Shown: piece after piece, positions 32,823-42,656 of the stretch
Position numbering within the stretch: the stretch's first letter is position 1
How the letters are laid out: the number at the start of each line of letters is the position of its first letter
Source of the DNA: Flavobacteriaceae bacterium PS02334
GTDB lineage: Bacteria > Bacteroidota > Bacteroidia > Flavobacteriales > Flavobacteriaceae
NCBI GenBank assembly: GCA_029959295.1
Contig: JASCOH010000001.1
Span: forward strand, 496,001 to 560,000
DNA length: 64,000 nucleotides
Reading direction: 5' to 3'
Translations under genes and position numbers: made by a program
Notes under the pieces: generated by a model
Seen by the model: only the letters and a program-made list of their open reading frames with translations
Database searches by the model: none
What the model was told of the DNA's origin: nothing

Positions 32823-33281
32823 ATGGAAAAAATAGCAGTATTCCCAGGTTCCTTCGACCCAATTACTTTAGGCCATTACGATATTATAAAAAGAAGCATT
32901 CCGCTTTTTGACAAGATTATCGTGGCGATTGGCGTGAATGCCGAGAAAAAATATATGTTTTCTTTAGACGAAAGAAAACGCTTTATCGAAGCATGTTTTG
33001 AGAATGATCCTTCAGTTTCAGTCGTGACTTATGAAGGATTGACGATTGATTTCTGCAAAAAAGTGAAAGCGAAATTCATACTTCGGGGCTTGAGAAATCC
33101 TGCCGATTTTGAATTTGAAAAAGCAATCGCGCATACAAACAGAAAGCTTTCCAAGATTGAAACCGTGTTTCTTCTGACTGCGGCAAACACTTCTTATATC
33201 AGTTCAAGCATTGTTCGCGATGTGATTAGAAATGGAGGCGAATATGAATTGCTTGTGCCTGATTCTGTAAGAGTAAAATAG
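32823..33281 (+). CDS. coaD: Phosphopantetheine adenylyltransferase
   Basis: Fourth step of coenzyme A synthesis: transfers AMP from ATP to 4'-phosphopantetheine. At 152 residues it has the normal length. It carries the nucleotidyltransferase motif FPGSFDPITLGHYDIIKR (T/HxGH variant, GHYD) near the N-terminus, LRGLRNPADFEFEKAIAHTNR, and TANTSYISSSIVRDVIRNGG, which corresponds to the ISSS(x)R motif. It ends the ddl-side cluster, with a hairpin after it. Confidence 0.95.
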   Translation: MEKIAVFPGSFDPITLGHYDIIKRSIPLFDKIIVAIGVNAEKKYMFSLDERKRFIEACFENDPSVSVVTYEGLTIDFCKKVKAKFILRGLRNPADFEFEKAIAHTNRKLSKIETVFLLTAANTSYISSSIVRDVIRNGGEYELLVPDSVRVK

Positions 33282-33324
33282 TCTTTGTTTTTAGGTTCTG
33301 ATTTACCAGATTGCAATAGCTAAT

Positions 33325-33355
33325 AAAAAACCACGCCAATGGCGTGGTTTAATTT
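33325..33355. terminator. Bidirectional terminator after coaD
   Basis: Stem CCACGCC / GGCGTGG with a 3-base loop and A/T tracts, between coaD and the convergent T9SS gene. Confidence 0.82.
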
Positions 33356-33408
33356 TATATTCATACAAATGTTATTAAGTATGAAAAATAACTCTTCAGA
33401 TTTAGCAG

Positions 33409-36400
33409 TTAATTTTTAATTATCTTAACTACCGTGTCAGAATCATTAATTCTTATTAAATAGATTCCAGTAATTAAACCTGAAACATCCGTCTGTTTAT
33501 TCTCAAACTTACCTTTCTTAACCATCTGTCCGGCTATATTATAAACCTCATAATAATAATCTTTATTATCATCTGCACTGATGTACAGCATGTCAGTTAC
33601 AGGTATAGGATAAAAAACCAGCTTTTCAGCATTTACTTTCTGCTGTATCACTTCAGCTGGCAATATCGTTTTAGCTTGCGTTCCTGAATTAACTGTAACA
33701 GGTATCCCAAGATATCTAGGTTCGTCTTTGGCGCAACGGCATGACATAGCTGCTTGAGGGTAAACTCCAGTGCCAGAAGCTAAATTTCCTATATAAGTAA
33801 CAGAAGGCGATTGAATTCTAAGTGCAATTGCCCAACCTGAATTTAGGTCTCCTAATGATGCTGTCCATAGCCCAGTAGAATTAGCAAATGTAGGCATTGT
33901 ATTTGTGGATGTCCCAATTGATTTTGGTATCCATCCACTTCCACCAAAAACCCCTCTAATTCCACTTGTAGGAATATTTCCAATGTTATACTTAGACCCA
34001 TTGAAGTTAAATACCCATCCCCAATAAGTATTAAATCTTGAGTATGTAACAGATGGATCATAACCATAATAAGCAACATTACTAGAGTTAGCAAGCATAT
34101 AGCCAGGATATTTACTCTCACCAACTGCATTATTACTAGCTCCTTTTAATTGTGCTATAACACCTTGTCCAATTCCGTATGTTGTTAGGTTTGGAGGAGT
34201 ATTGTTAGGTCCATTAACATTAGCACGTCCTTTATTATAAAACCAAGGTGATGAGCCTTGGCTGAATCCAAATAAACCAGCCATAGTAGTATCAGGGATT
34301 CTGTAGCCATTAGGACAAGGGTCAAATGGTGATTTTTCTGTATTATGTCCCCATCTTTCTGGCATTATCTCTTTTTCGTCAGAAATCCAATCTTTTACTT
34401 GGGCGTTAGCCACATTTCTATTTTGTTTTGCAAATCTAGTATCCGCAGAATCATATACAATTTCTTCAAAACCAACCTCAGTAGGTGTTGTAAGTGAAGG
34501 ATTATTATCTAAAGATGTATTATGAAATAGAAAGTAAAAAGGATTTTCTGTAGAATACTTTAGAATCTTTCTTGTTTTCTCACTTGGAGTATCAGTTGGG
34601 GAAACCCCAGCTTCCTGCTTATATGTGTTATACTCTCTGGAATAACCACTTGCTGTTTTATCTCTAAAGTTAGCATCTGAGATTCCTGCTGAATAACTTG
34701 TTAAATTTATAGTACCATCATTATTCGTGGCTGCTATCTGTCTAAACACTTGATAAGATGGGTCGTTGTAAATAACATTTGGAGCAGCGGTACAGGTAGA
34801 ACATCTGTATAGTGTACCACCGTTAAAATAGAAAGTTGGCAAAGGATCTTTTCTACCCCACTGGTAATGCAATCCACTTGCAAAGTGAGTTTTGATATTA
34901 GATTCTGTTCTATTAGGAGTATTAATATCTATCGGAAGATCTTCTAAAGCCCCTAAATCTCTATCCATAAAAACAGTTTCCATAGGTGATACTCCGCTTT
35001 TTGTAGGATTAATAATATGTCCGCTTGTATTTGGAGTCACCATTCCATTATCCGCTGCTACGCTTGAATTTTCTTCTGTCACATATTTTGGCAAGTCATT
35101 AACAGTAGATCTAGGTGCCCAGATATGCCAGCTCCAAACCACAGGATCCTGCATCTTAGAGTTAAGCCATTGTCCAGAATTTCCCCTATGAAATGCAACC
35201 ACTGCGTTACCCATAACATTTGGTTTTAAAGTAATCCTAAGTTCGCTATTTTCGTCAATATTATTAGGATTAGGATATATTTCCATTTTACTGATTAAAT
35301 TTTTATCTGTAGTCCATACAATACTTGGCGTATTTTTAGTTCCTGCTCTGAAAGTTCTACTGCTCCCTCCATTAAGGTATAGCATATCCATTGCAATTGC
35401 TTTTTTTAGCTTTATTTTTACAATTCTGTCATCAGGATTACTTGTATTGGTATACGCTATGAAACTGTTAGGCTCTTTTGCCCATTCTTTCAATGTGGTT
35501 ACATCTGCTACAACATTATTTCCTTCAAGATAACGATTGGCAAACTCTTGATTAACATCAATAAATTGTTTATTAGGATCTGCTAAACATCTGCATGTAC
35601 TTGCTCCTTTAGTCATTGAAGTTTGGTTAACTACAAATAACATCTTGCCTGTGTAATCACTTAAAAAGTCACTTACAATTCCTGCTCCTCTTGTTCCATG
35701 CCAAGGAGAATAGGTTGCTGTTGGTAACCCTCCTGTTGATCTCCAATTGATATAAGCTAGTTTTGATGTAGGTAGATAATAATCTACTTTTTCAATTGGA
35801 CCTACAAATACATAAGCTCCTGTAATCGGGATTAAACCAAGGTCTCTATTTAAACTTGGGTTAGATTGATTATTTTGATTTATAAAATCAAAGCCAATTT
35901 GAGGATATACTTTTACGTTACTTAAAACAGGATTAACTGTAGTATATGTGAATTTAGAATTATCATTTAAATCATCATCTGCACCGCTATTTAATCTTCC
36001 CCAAGGACTCATATTGTTTCCAAAATTGCCTCCCAAACTACCTGCATAGTGAGATGGGATTCTCCAGCCATTAGGGCAAGGATCAAAAGGCGATTTCAGC
36101 TCATATGATTTGCTGTCTGCTTCTATCAAATAATCTTCTTGAGTTGCATTTGCACCACGGTCAGAGGCTTTTCGCCCATTAGAATATAATCCCTTTCTAT
36201 TGTCTGACCAAAGATTCCAAGAAACTCTATTATGTTCACTAGTTCCAAAAAACTTATATTCTACATCAGAAAACCAAGTTCCATAATCGGTATTATCATG
36301 ACCATTCCATCCAGCATAAGTAATTATTTTCAACGGATTATTTACAGAATATTTTAGGTTATTCACTATATTCTCATGTCCCATTATATTATTCCTAAAA

Positions 36401-38385
36401 ATCCAACCTGTTTTTTGGGTAGCTTGATAAGAGAGTTCTCCAAAATCAGCCGCATTATACTTGCCTGCTTTTCCATTAATAAAATAAGTAGAACCGTCTT
36501 TGTGAGCTAATGGTGGAATTGGATCTTTTCTACCCCATTGATACATAAGTCCTACTGATTTATTAGAATCGTTTCCTAAAAACTCAGTATTTGTAGATCC
36601 TAAATTTCTGTTCATCCATTTCCACTCTTCATTTGGGATTGGAGTATTATCTACTCTTGTTTCAAAACCTTGTCTGAAAGTTGAGCCATTAGCAATAGGA
36701 TCATCTGTAACCCAAACATGCCAACTCCACTTCACTTCGTAATCGTTGGTTGTAGGATTAAATGCATTTAAAGAAATCACTGCATTACCTTTTCCTTTAG
36801 TAATATCAATAGGAACTTCTATTTCCGCATTTTCTCCTGTACCTCTAATCGCTAATTCATAACCAGCACCAGAAATTACCAAACCTGCTTTATCTTCCCA
36901 ATACAAGTACGCTTTAACATTAGTACTGTTTATTGGGCTGTTAAAAGAAAAATCAGCATTAGAATTATCTTTCCACATTGCATAGGCTTTTTTTACAGGA
37001 ATTAGTAATCCTTGTTTACTTTTATCTTTTTCTATGTCAAAAATATAGCTATTTGGGGCTTTTGTCCAATCTATATAATCTGATTGAGTACCAGCATTAA
37101 TGGTGATACAGGCATTAGAATATTCTGTTGCATTACTATTCGCAGGGATAGTACCAAAAATACCTACATAATTTATAAATTTGTTAATTTCTGTTTCAAT
37201 TTCATTTAAAGATCTTGATGGTCCATTCCAGTCGGCTCTTACTTTTCTATTTCTAATTGCTCCAATACCATATAGTGAAGCTTGTGAAGTATTGCTTAAT
37301 GAAAAGTTTTCAGATCCAGGTCCTCTCTGTTTTTGATACAAAGGAGGGTAGCCGAAATCATTTACTGTATTATAATTGCTTAATGCATTGACAGTAATAT
37401 ATTGTCCTGTGGATTTGTATACCCTGAAGCCTGTGATTTTGCTTACAACAATTACTACAGGTTCCTGATCCGCAATGATGTCGGTCAGTTTCTCGTTAAT
37501 GTAATTATAAAGGTTGTAATACCTGTTAATTAAAGTATTAGGGGTTGTAAAATCTAAATATCCTCTGCCCCAGGGCTCTCCGCCCTCTTCAGGAGGTAAA
37601 AACCAGTTACTGAAGTTAATAAAGAAACCTGAGCTTGAAAACTTACCAGCAAATACATAAACAGGATCATGATAAGAAAATTCAAAAGGGCTCATATCAC
37701 TGCCTTGATAGATATACTTTTGTGAACTGACAATCGTGCTTAGATTATTTGGGTTTTCAATATTAATAACAGGTGCATTGGTATTACTGTTATTCAGTGT
37801 GCCATTTCCTTGCACCGATAAAACAATATCATCTAATTTTTTAGTTAAATGTTGTGATGTCACTCTGTCTTTTACACCCAAAATACTTCCGTTAGTGTTA
37901 TATAAAACGGTTCCATTTTTTTTCGGTGTAAATAAAATAGTATATTGGTTTTCATCAAGCTCACAATTGCCAGTGACATAATCCGCTTGTTTGTAATGAC
38001 TTACTGATTTATCCCACATTATAGATTGCCAATTTGATAGATTGGAACTAGAACTTAATTCAACTTTAACATTATACAGACTAATTGCAGATGCAGGTAA
38101 TTCAAAAGCAGCTTTAAGGTCTTCATCATATTCAGAATCTGCAGCAAATACTTTATACCAAGCTGAAGTCCAGTTATTTTGTATATCTTTATATTTGATA
38201 GTAAGTTTTACATCGCTTGAAGTTGTTGGTTTGGTGAAGTTTCCTTTAATCAACACTGCTCCTTTTTCATTTACACTTTGAGAAATCTCAATAAGTGGGT
38301 CTAAATCTACTGTGCTTTGTGAGTACACAAAAGTAGACAGTAAGCAAAAAAATGCTACGAAAATTTTTAAAGTACTTTTTCTCAT
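33409..38385 (-). CDS. Giant T9SS-exported protein with duplicated Fibrobacter-type domain and type A sorting signal
   Basis: A 1,658-residue secreted protein. The signal peptide is residues 1-22 (ending FVYSQ). A unique N-terminal region (to about 430) is followed by two homologous units, roughly 435-950 and 960-1575, each with a WSWHxW motif, YQWGRKDPxP, KSPFDPCPNGxRIP and a CRC cysteine pair (CRCLAD and CRCAKD). The WRIP/PCPNG pattern resembles the Fibrobacter succinogenes major paralogous domain (TIGR02145). The last 75 residues are a type A T9SS sorting domain (FYPIPVTDMLYISADD, ending VVKIIKN). It is probably surface-attached or released. Its promoter TTG-N21-TACTTTTG lies just upstream. 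Confidence 0.85.
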   Translation of the reverse strand: MRKSTLKIFVAFFCLLSTFVYSQSTVDLDPLIEISQSVNEKGAVLIKGNFTKPTTSSDVKLTIKYKDIQNNWTSAWYKVFAADSEYDEDLKAAFELPASAISLYNVKVELSSSSNLSNWQSIMWDKSVSHYKQADYVTGNCELDENQYTILFTPKKNGTVLYNTNGSILGVKDRVTSQHLTKKLDDIVLSVQGNGTLNNSNTNAPVINIENPNNLSTIVSSQKYIYQGSDMSPFEFSYHDPVYVFAGKFSSSGFFINFSNWFLPPEEGGEPWGRGYLDFTTPNTLINRYYNLYNYINEKLTDIIADQEPVVIVVSKITGFRVYKSTGQYITVNALSNYNTVNDFGYPPLYQKQRGPGSENFSLSNTSQASLYGIGAIRNRKVRADWNGPSRSLNEIETEINKFINYVGIFGTIPANSNATEYSNACITINAGTQSDYIDWTKAPNSYIFDIEKDKSKQGLLIPVKKAYAMWKDNSNADFSFNSPINSTNVKAYLYWEDKAGLVISGAGYELAIRGTGENAEIEVPIDITKGKGNAVISLNAFNPTTNDYEVKWSWHVWVTDDPIANGSTFRQGFETRVDNTPIPNEEWKWMNRNLGSTNTEFLGNDSNKSVGLMYQWGRKDPIPPLAHKDGSTYFINGKAGKYNAADFGELSYQATQKTGWIFRNNIMGHENIVNNLKYSVNNPLKIITYAGWNGHDNTDYGTWFSDVEYKFFGTSEHNRVSWNLWSDNRKGLYSNGRKASDRGANATQEDYLIEADSKSYELKSPFDPCPNGWRIPSHYAGSLGGNFGNNMSPWGRLNSGADDDLNDNSKFTYTTVNPVLSNVKVYPQIGFDFINQNNQSNPSLNRDLGLIPITGAYVFVGPIEKVDYYLPTSKLAYINWRSTGGLPTATYSPWHGTRGAGIVSDFLSDYTGKMLFVVNQTSMTKGASTCRCLADPNKQFIDVNQEFANRYLEGNNVVADVTTLKEWAKEPNSFIAYTNTSNPDDRIVKIKLKKAIAMDMLYLNGGSSRTFRAGTKNTPSIVWTTDKNLISKMEIYPNPNNIDENSELRITLKPNVMGNAVVAFHRGNSGQWLNSKMQDPVVWSWHIWAPRSTVNDLPKYVTEENSSVAADNGMVTPNTSGHIINPTKSGVSPMETVFMDRDLGALEDLPIDINTPNRTESNIKTHFASGLHYQWGRKDPLPTFYFNGGTLYRCSTCTAAPNVIYNDPSYQVFRQIAATNNDGTINLTSYSAGISDANFRDKTASGYSREYNTYKQEAGVSPTDTPSEKTRKILKYSTENPFYFLFHNTSLDNNPSLTTPTEVGFEEIVYDSADTRFAKQNRNVANAQVKDWISDEKEIMPERWGHNTEKSPFDPCPNGYRIPDTTMAGLFGFSQGSSPWFYNKGRANVNGPNNTPPNLTTYGIGQGVIAQLKGASNNAVGESKYPGYMLANSSNVAYYGYDPSVTYSRFNTYWGWVFNFNGSKYNIGNIPTSGIRGVFGGSGWIPKSIGTSTNTMPTFANSTGLWTASLGDLNSGWAIALRIQSPSVTYIGNLASGTGVYPQAAMSCRCAKDEPRYLGIPVTVNSGTQAKTILPAEVIQQKVNAEKLVFYPIPVTDMLYISADDNKDYYYEVYNIAGQMVKKGKFENKQTDVSGLITGIYLIRINDSDTVVKIIKN

Positions 38386-38413
38386 TATTTATTGTTAATT
38401 TAAATTTGAGTAC

Positions 38414-38445
38414 CAAAAGTAGAGAGACTTACACCTCATTTCCAA
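38414..38445 (-). promoter_or_regulatory. Promoter of the giant T9SS gene
   Basis: On the minus strand, TTG (38443-38445), 21 bases, then TACTTTTG (38414-38421), 28 bases before the start codon. Confidence 0.65.
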
Positions 38446-38520
38446 TGAAATACCATCCTATTTTATAAAAACGACCATATAAAAAAATGTGTAACTTTCT
38501 AAAAATAAGCATTTTAAAAT

Positions 38521-40233
38521 TTAATTTTTCAAATAAGAAGATATGTTTTTTCCAGTATAGCTTTTAAACACTTTTCTGAAGGCAGACGGACTTTTATATC
38601 CAATATGTTCTGAAATTGCCTGCACGGTATATTTATGATAGATACTTTCTTTTTCTAAAAGTTCCAATAAATATTCAATTCGCTTTTCTTGGAGATATTG
38701 ATTAAATCCTTTTTCTAAATAGTGATTAAAAAAAGAAGACAAATAGGAAGTATTCGTTCCTAATTTTTTAGCCAAATAAGAAAGTTTGAATTCAGAGCTG
38801 AGAAACTCTTTTTTACTTTCAAGCTTAAGTAATTTTTTTTGTATTTTCTCAAATTCTCCGATATCAGTAAGGTATTTTGATTTTTCAGGATTTTCTTCTA
38901 TTATTTCGACCAGCAGTTGATCATCTTTTAGCTGGACTTCCTCTTTTAAAGATTGAATGATGTGTCTATACTGTTTTTGTTTAGCATCAAATTTATATAT
39001 TCGAACCATTACTACGATTACAGTAAAAATGCAAACGAATACAAGGAAAATTACCCAATTATTTTTTAGTTCTATTATTTTTTTAGCTTTTTCATTGGAT
39101 TCTTTGATGTTCAAAAAATCCATAACCTTATGGGTTTTTTCCTTATTTGATTCTAGCTTTTTTATTTCCTCCAAGTACATTCTTGCATAATGCAAAGCAT
39201 TTTTATCATCTTTTTTTTGAAGGTAGGCATCCATATAAACATTCAAACCGGCTATATAAAATTCTTCTGAACCAGGATTAGCTACATACGCTGAATCAAG
39301 TTGAGCCAGATATTTTAAAGTTAAATTTGGCTTATTGAGTTTTAGATAATTTTCTGCCAATCCAATACAGTAAGATTGGTAGGTAAAAACATTTTTGTTA
39401 ATTTCAGGATGGTTAAAGTAGACATTATAATACGATATTGCTTTACTATAGTTTTTCTTATAATATTCAATTTTTGCCAATCTTGAATAATATAATATTG
39501 AGTTGTAAGAAAAGTTTTTATTAAACTTATTTCCATCTTGGTAAGATTTTTTATAATGCAGATTGGCAGAATCTAACATGATTGTATTTTGTGAGCTTTT
39601 ATACAATTTTATAAAGGCATCTGCAATAAAGCTATGAGCATTTGATGTTCTATAAAAATTTACTAATTTATTCTTTTGAAAGCCATCCTTATCTGCAGTG
39701 TTAGGAGTATTGATTTTAATATAGGTATTAAATTCTTTTATAGCTTTTTCATAATTTCCTAAATCATATTGAGTAGTAGCCAAAAAGGATTTAAATTCAG
39801 AGTATTTCAGAATTTTTTCGTACTGTAAAACAATTTCTAATGCCTTATTATACTCTCCTCTTCTTCGATAAATATAAAAAAGTTTTGTCACAGAAACCTG
39901 TATGAGACTCTCATAACAAGGCAAATCCATTTCAGATTTGTTCTTTTCTGTCATTTCAATACATTCTAGATATTTTTTTTCGCTCTCATATATGTCATTT
40001 TTTTGCACATACAAGATTGATCCTTCAAAATATACCGCTTGCGCATTCATGCAGACTTTTGGAGCTTTTTTTAGGATATAATTTAGTGAATCAATATTTT
40101 TATTTGACTTGCCATCTAAAATATTTCGAATTTGATTTAAAATATTTTCATATTTTAGATGATGCTTGTTTTGAGCAGAGGTTGTCATTCCCCCTAAAAA
40201 ATATAAAATCAAGATGTATTTACTGGTATTCAT
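38521..40233 (-). CDS. TPR-repeat membrane protein with AraC-type DNA-binding domain
   Basis: A 570-residue hybrid regulator found in Bacteroidetes. The signal peptide-like start ends TTSAQ, and residues 30-370 are tetratricopeptide-like helical repeats predicted to be outside the cytoplasm. A membrane helix lies near residues 388-412 (NNWVIFLVFVCIFTVIVVMV). The C-terminal 100 residues form an AraC double helix-turn-helix (SSFFNHYLEKGFNQYLQEKR, then YTVQAISEHIGYKSPSAFRKVF). It would sense an external signal and act directly at DNA, without a phosphorelay. It is the upstream same-strand neighbour of the giant T9SS gene, its likely target. Confidence 0.88.
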   Translation of the reverse strand: MNTSKYILILYFLGGMTTSAQNKHHLKYENILNQIRNILDGKSNKNIDSLNYILKKAPKVCMNAQAVYFEGSILYVQKNDIYESEKKYLECIEMTEKNKSEMDLPCYESLIQVSVTKLFYIYRRRGEYNKALEIVLQYEKILKYSEFKSFLATTQYDLGNYEKAIKEFNTYIKINTPNTADKDGFQKNKLVNFYRTSNAHSFIADAFIKLYKSSQNTIMLDSANLHYKKSYQDGNKFNKNFSYNSILYYSRLAKIEYYKKNYSKAISYYNVYFNHPEINKNVFTYQSYCIGLAENYLKLNKPNLTLKYLAQLDSAYVANPGSEEFYIAGLNVYMDAYLQKKDDKNALHYARMYLEEIKKLESNKEKTHKVMDFLNIKESNEKAKKIIELKNNWVIFLVFVCIFTVIVVMVRIYKFDAKQKQYRHIIQSLKEEVQLKDDQLLVEIIEENPEKSKYLTDIGEFEKIQKKLLKLESKKEFLSSEFKLSYLAKKLGTNTSYLSSFFNHYLEKGFNQYLQEKRIEYLLELLEKESIYHKYTVQAISEHIGYKSPSAFRKVFKSYTGKNISSYLKN

Positions 40234-40560
40234 GTTTTAATGGCTTTTAGTATATTGAATGGCTTTTGTATGACGAAATTCTAATCCTCGCAATAAATAT
40301 AACAAATATGCATGTAAAAATTTATATTCACGTGCAATCGTATAAATATTAAAAAATAAAATTAATTTATAAAAAAAAACACAAATATTTATAATTAACA
40401 ATAATGATGATTATAAACTCGTTATTTGTAAAAAGATCATTTTTATTTACTCCAACAATATCTTTTTACTTCTTAAATTACTTATAAAGATGGAAATTGA
40501 ATAATAATTTGCAATAAGTGCTTAGAAACAGTACTTTCGCCAAAAATAACAACCTATAAA
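40234..40560. other. AT-rich spacer, promoter at its right end
   Basis: No gene is seen. The right end holds a plausible promoter for the PhnA-like gene: TTG at 40509-40511, 20 bases, then TACTTTCG (40532-40539), one mismatch from TAnnTTTG. The left part presumably carries the TPR-AraC promoter; nothing specific was recognised in it. Confidence 0.5.
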
Positions 40561-41127
40561 ATGAGTTTAGAAAGAGAATTAATCAAGAGAAGTGGCGGAA
40601 AATGCGAGCTTTCTGGAGCTACAGAAAACTTAAAAGTATATCAGATTCTTCCAACTAGAAAAGGCGGTATCGACGAAAGTATTTTGGCAAGCGAAACAAT
40701 CATCGACCAAATTGAAAATCCAGAAAAAATGGACGCCAATCTTTGGAGATGCTTAAACGATAGCATGTGGAGCGAACATTTGCCGGTTCAAGTGGTTTCT
40801 TGGAGAATGTTGAGCCGTTTGCGCAATCAAGAATTATTGGAACAAATGTATCTTGACGAAGACGATTTGGCGTGGGCTCAAGCGACAGGTGAAGGCGATG
40901 ACGACGAAAACAAATTGGTTCACCGAGACAGCAACGGCGTGATTTTGCAAACCGGAGATTCTGTAGTTTTGATCAAAGATTTGAAAGTAAAAGGTTCAAG
41001 TCTGGTTGCAAAACAAGGAACTGCGGTAAGAAACATCCGTTTAGACCATGAAAATGAAACTTATATTGAAGGAAAAGTTGACGGTCAGCAGATTGTGATT
41101 ATTACAGCTTACGTAAAGAAAATATAG
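40561..41127 (+). CDS. PhnA domain protein
   Basis: A 188-residue cytosolic protein. The C-terminal 70 residues form the PhnA fold: DSNGVILQTGDSVVLIKDLKVKGSSLVAKQGTAVRNIRL. The N-terminus MSLERELIKRSGGKCELSGA has the CELSG motif, normally part of a zinc ribbon in which one pair of cysteines is lost here. Despite the name, PhnA proteins have no proven role in phosphonate use; there are no phosphonate genes nearby. It stands alone, with the promoter described in the upstream spacer. Confidence 0.85.
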   Translation: MSLERELIKRSGGKCELSGATENLKVYQILPTRKGGIDESILASETIIDQIENPEKMDANLWRCLNDSMWSEHLPVQVVSWRMLSRLRNQELLEQMYLDEDDLAWAQATGEGDDDENKLVHRDSNGVILQTGDSVVLIKDLKVKGSSLVAKQGTAVRNIRLDHENETYIEGKVDGQQIVIITAYVKKI

Positions 41128-41205
41128 TTTTTCGAAGAAGAAAAACAGAAGCAAGAAGCAAGAGAAAAGACATTTCAATCTTTCTTCTTGCTTCTTTCTT
41201 CTAAA

Positions 41206-42549
41206 TTATTCTTCTTTCTTCACCACTTTCCTTGCTACTTCAATTTTAAACTTCTTCCCTTTCATCTTTTCGTCTCGGATATTATTCAAAAGGTCTTTCA
41301 CTTTTCCGAATTTTACAGCCGCAAAAGAAATAAAATCCTTCACTTCGATTAAACCCAAATCACCTTTTTCTAATTTCCCTTTTTGAGAAAAGAATCCGAC
41401 GATATCAATTTTATTCAGCTTGTTTTTCTTTCCTCCAGAAATATAAATCGTCTGAAATTCTGGCGGTTTTGGCAAATTTATCGAATTTTCTACGTTTAAA
41501 ACTGGCATTCCATAATCAATGTAGTCCATTTTTTTCTCGCTTTCGTGGGCCAAAATATAAGCAGTTCCCGTTGTTAACATTCTCGCAGTTCGACCGTTTC
41601 TATGCGTAAATTCGTCTTCTTTTGAAGGTAAATGATAATGAATTACGTGTTTCATTTCAGGAATATCCAAACCACGCGCTGCCAAATCTGTTGTGATCAA
41701 ATAACTAACGCTTCCGTTTCTGAATTGGATTAATGCGCGTTCCCGCTCGTCTTGGTCCATGCCACCGTGATAATAAGTGGCGTAAATTCCTTTTTCATTT
41801 AACGTGTCGCTGATTCTTTCAGCTGCGTCACGATGGTTGCAGAAAATCAAAGCCGATTCTGATTTCAAACTGCAAATCAAATTAAAAAGCGTGTTGATTT
41901 TATCTTTCTCCTTCGAAACAACCAATTTTGTAGAAAGATTTGTTTTCTCCTCATCTCTTGGAATAAAGTCCAAAATCAGCGGGTTTACAACTCTCGTATA
42001 TTTCGGAATTTCAATATCAGAAGTCGCTGAAACCAAAACTCTTTTATTCAATTTAGATAATTTTCCGATGATAAAAGACATTTCTTCGTGGAAACCCAAT
42101 TGCAATGATTTGTCAAATTCGTCCAAAACCAACGTCTGGATTTTATCTGTGCGAAAAGTTTCTCTGTCGATATGATCTGCCAATCTTCCAGGTGTTCCGA
42201 TTAAAACGGCCGGCGGATTGCTTAAATTCTTAATTTCTGTATCAATGGAATGGCCTCCGTAGCAAACATTTGCCTTGTAACCCGTTCCCATTTTCTTCCA
42301 AACCTGCTCAATTTGCAAGCCCAATTCTCTCGAAGGAACAATAATTAAACATTGAACCGAAAGAATTTCTGGCTGTAACATTTCGAAAATTGGCATTAAA
42401 AAAGCCAGCGTTTTTCCAGAACCTGTTGGAGAAAGCAGCAAAACATTGCTTTCTTCTAAAATAGCTTCTTGTGCAGCAACCTGCATTTCGTTCAAACTTT
42501 CGAAACCTAAATTCAAAAGCAGATTTGTGGAATGGTGATTATTATTCAT
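41206..42549 (-). CDS. DEAD-box RNA helicase with DbpA-type RNA-binding domain
   Basis: A 447-residue ATP-dependent RNA helicase. Motifs in order: Q motif upstream of LLLSPTGSGKTLAF (Walker A), PSREL, GTPGRL, VLDEFDKS (here DEFD in place of DEAD), SATSD, and the C-terminal HRNGRTARM. The last 80 residues (INKIDIVGFFSQKGKLEKG, FISFAAVKFGKVKDLLNN) match the DbpA-like RNA-binding domain, which directs such helicases to 23S rRNA during ribosome assembly. The gene end lies beside a purine-rich inverted repeat (about 41148-41195) that may terminate transcription. Confidence 0.92.
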   Translation of the reverse strand: MNNNHHSTNLLLNLGFESLNEMQVAAQEAILEESNVLLLSPTGSGKTLAFLMPIFEMLQPEILSVQCLIIVPSRELGLQIEQVWKKMGTGYKANVCYGGHSIDTEIKNLSNPPAVLIGTPGRLADHIDRETFRTDKIQTLVLDEFDKSLQLGFHEEMSFIIGKLSKLNKRVLVSATSDIEIPKYTRVVNPLILDFIPRDEEKTNLSTKLVVSKEKDKINTLFNLICSLKSESALIFCNHRDAAERISDTLNEKGIYATYYHGGMDQDERERALIQFRNGSVSYLITTDLAARGLDIPEMKHVIHYHLPSKEDEFTHRNGRTARMLTTGTAYILAHESEKKMDYIDYGMPVLNVENSINLPKPPEFQTIYISGGKKNKLNKIDIVGFFSQKGKLEKGDLGLIEVKDFISFAAVKFGKVKDLLNNIRDEKMKGKKFKIEVARKVVKKEE

Positions 42550-42630
42550 TTTGCAAAGGTAATTTTAATTGTGAATTATAAATTACGAATTACGACCAAC
42601 TAATTTCCATAATTCGTAATTCAGAATTCG

Positions 42631-42638
42631 TAATTTTG
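42631..42638 (+). promoter_or_regulatory. -7 promoter box TAATTTTG of the M14 peptidase
   Basis: Perfect TAnnTTTG match 18 bases before the ATG at 42657. The region before it (42565-42632) has AATTACGAATTACG and its inverted copies, a further short repeat type. Confidence 0.6.
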
Positions 42639-42656
42639 ATTTTCCAAATTATTACG

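Noticed and set aside
40561-41127. Phosphonate-use operon around the PhnA-like gene
   Set aside because: No other phosphonate genes are present; the family name is historical.
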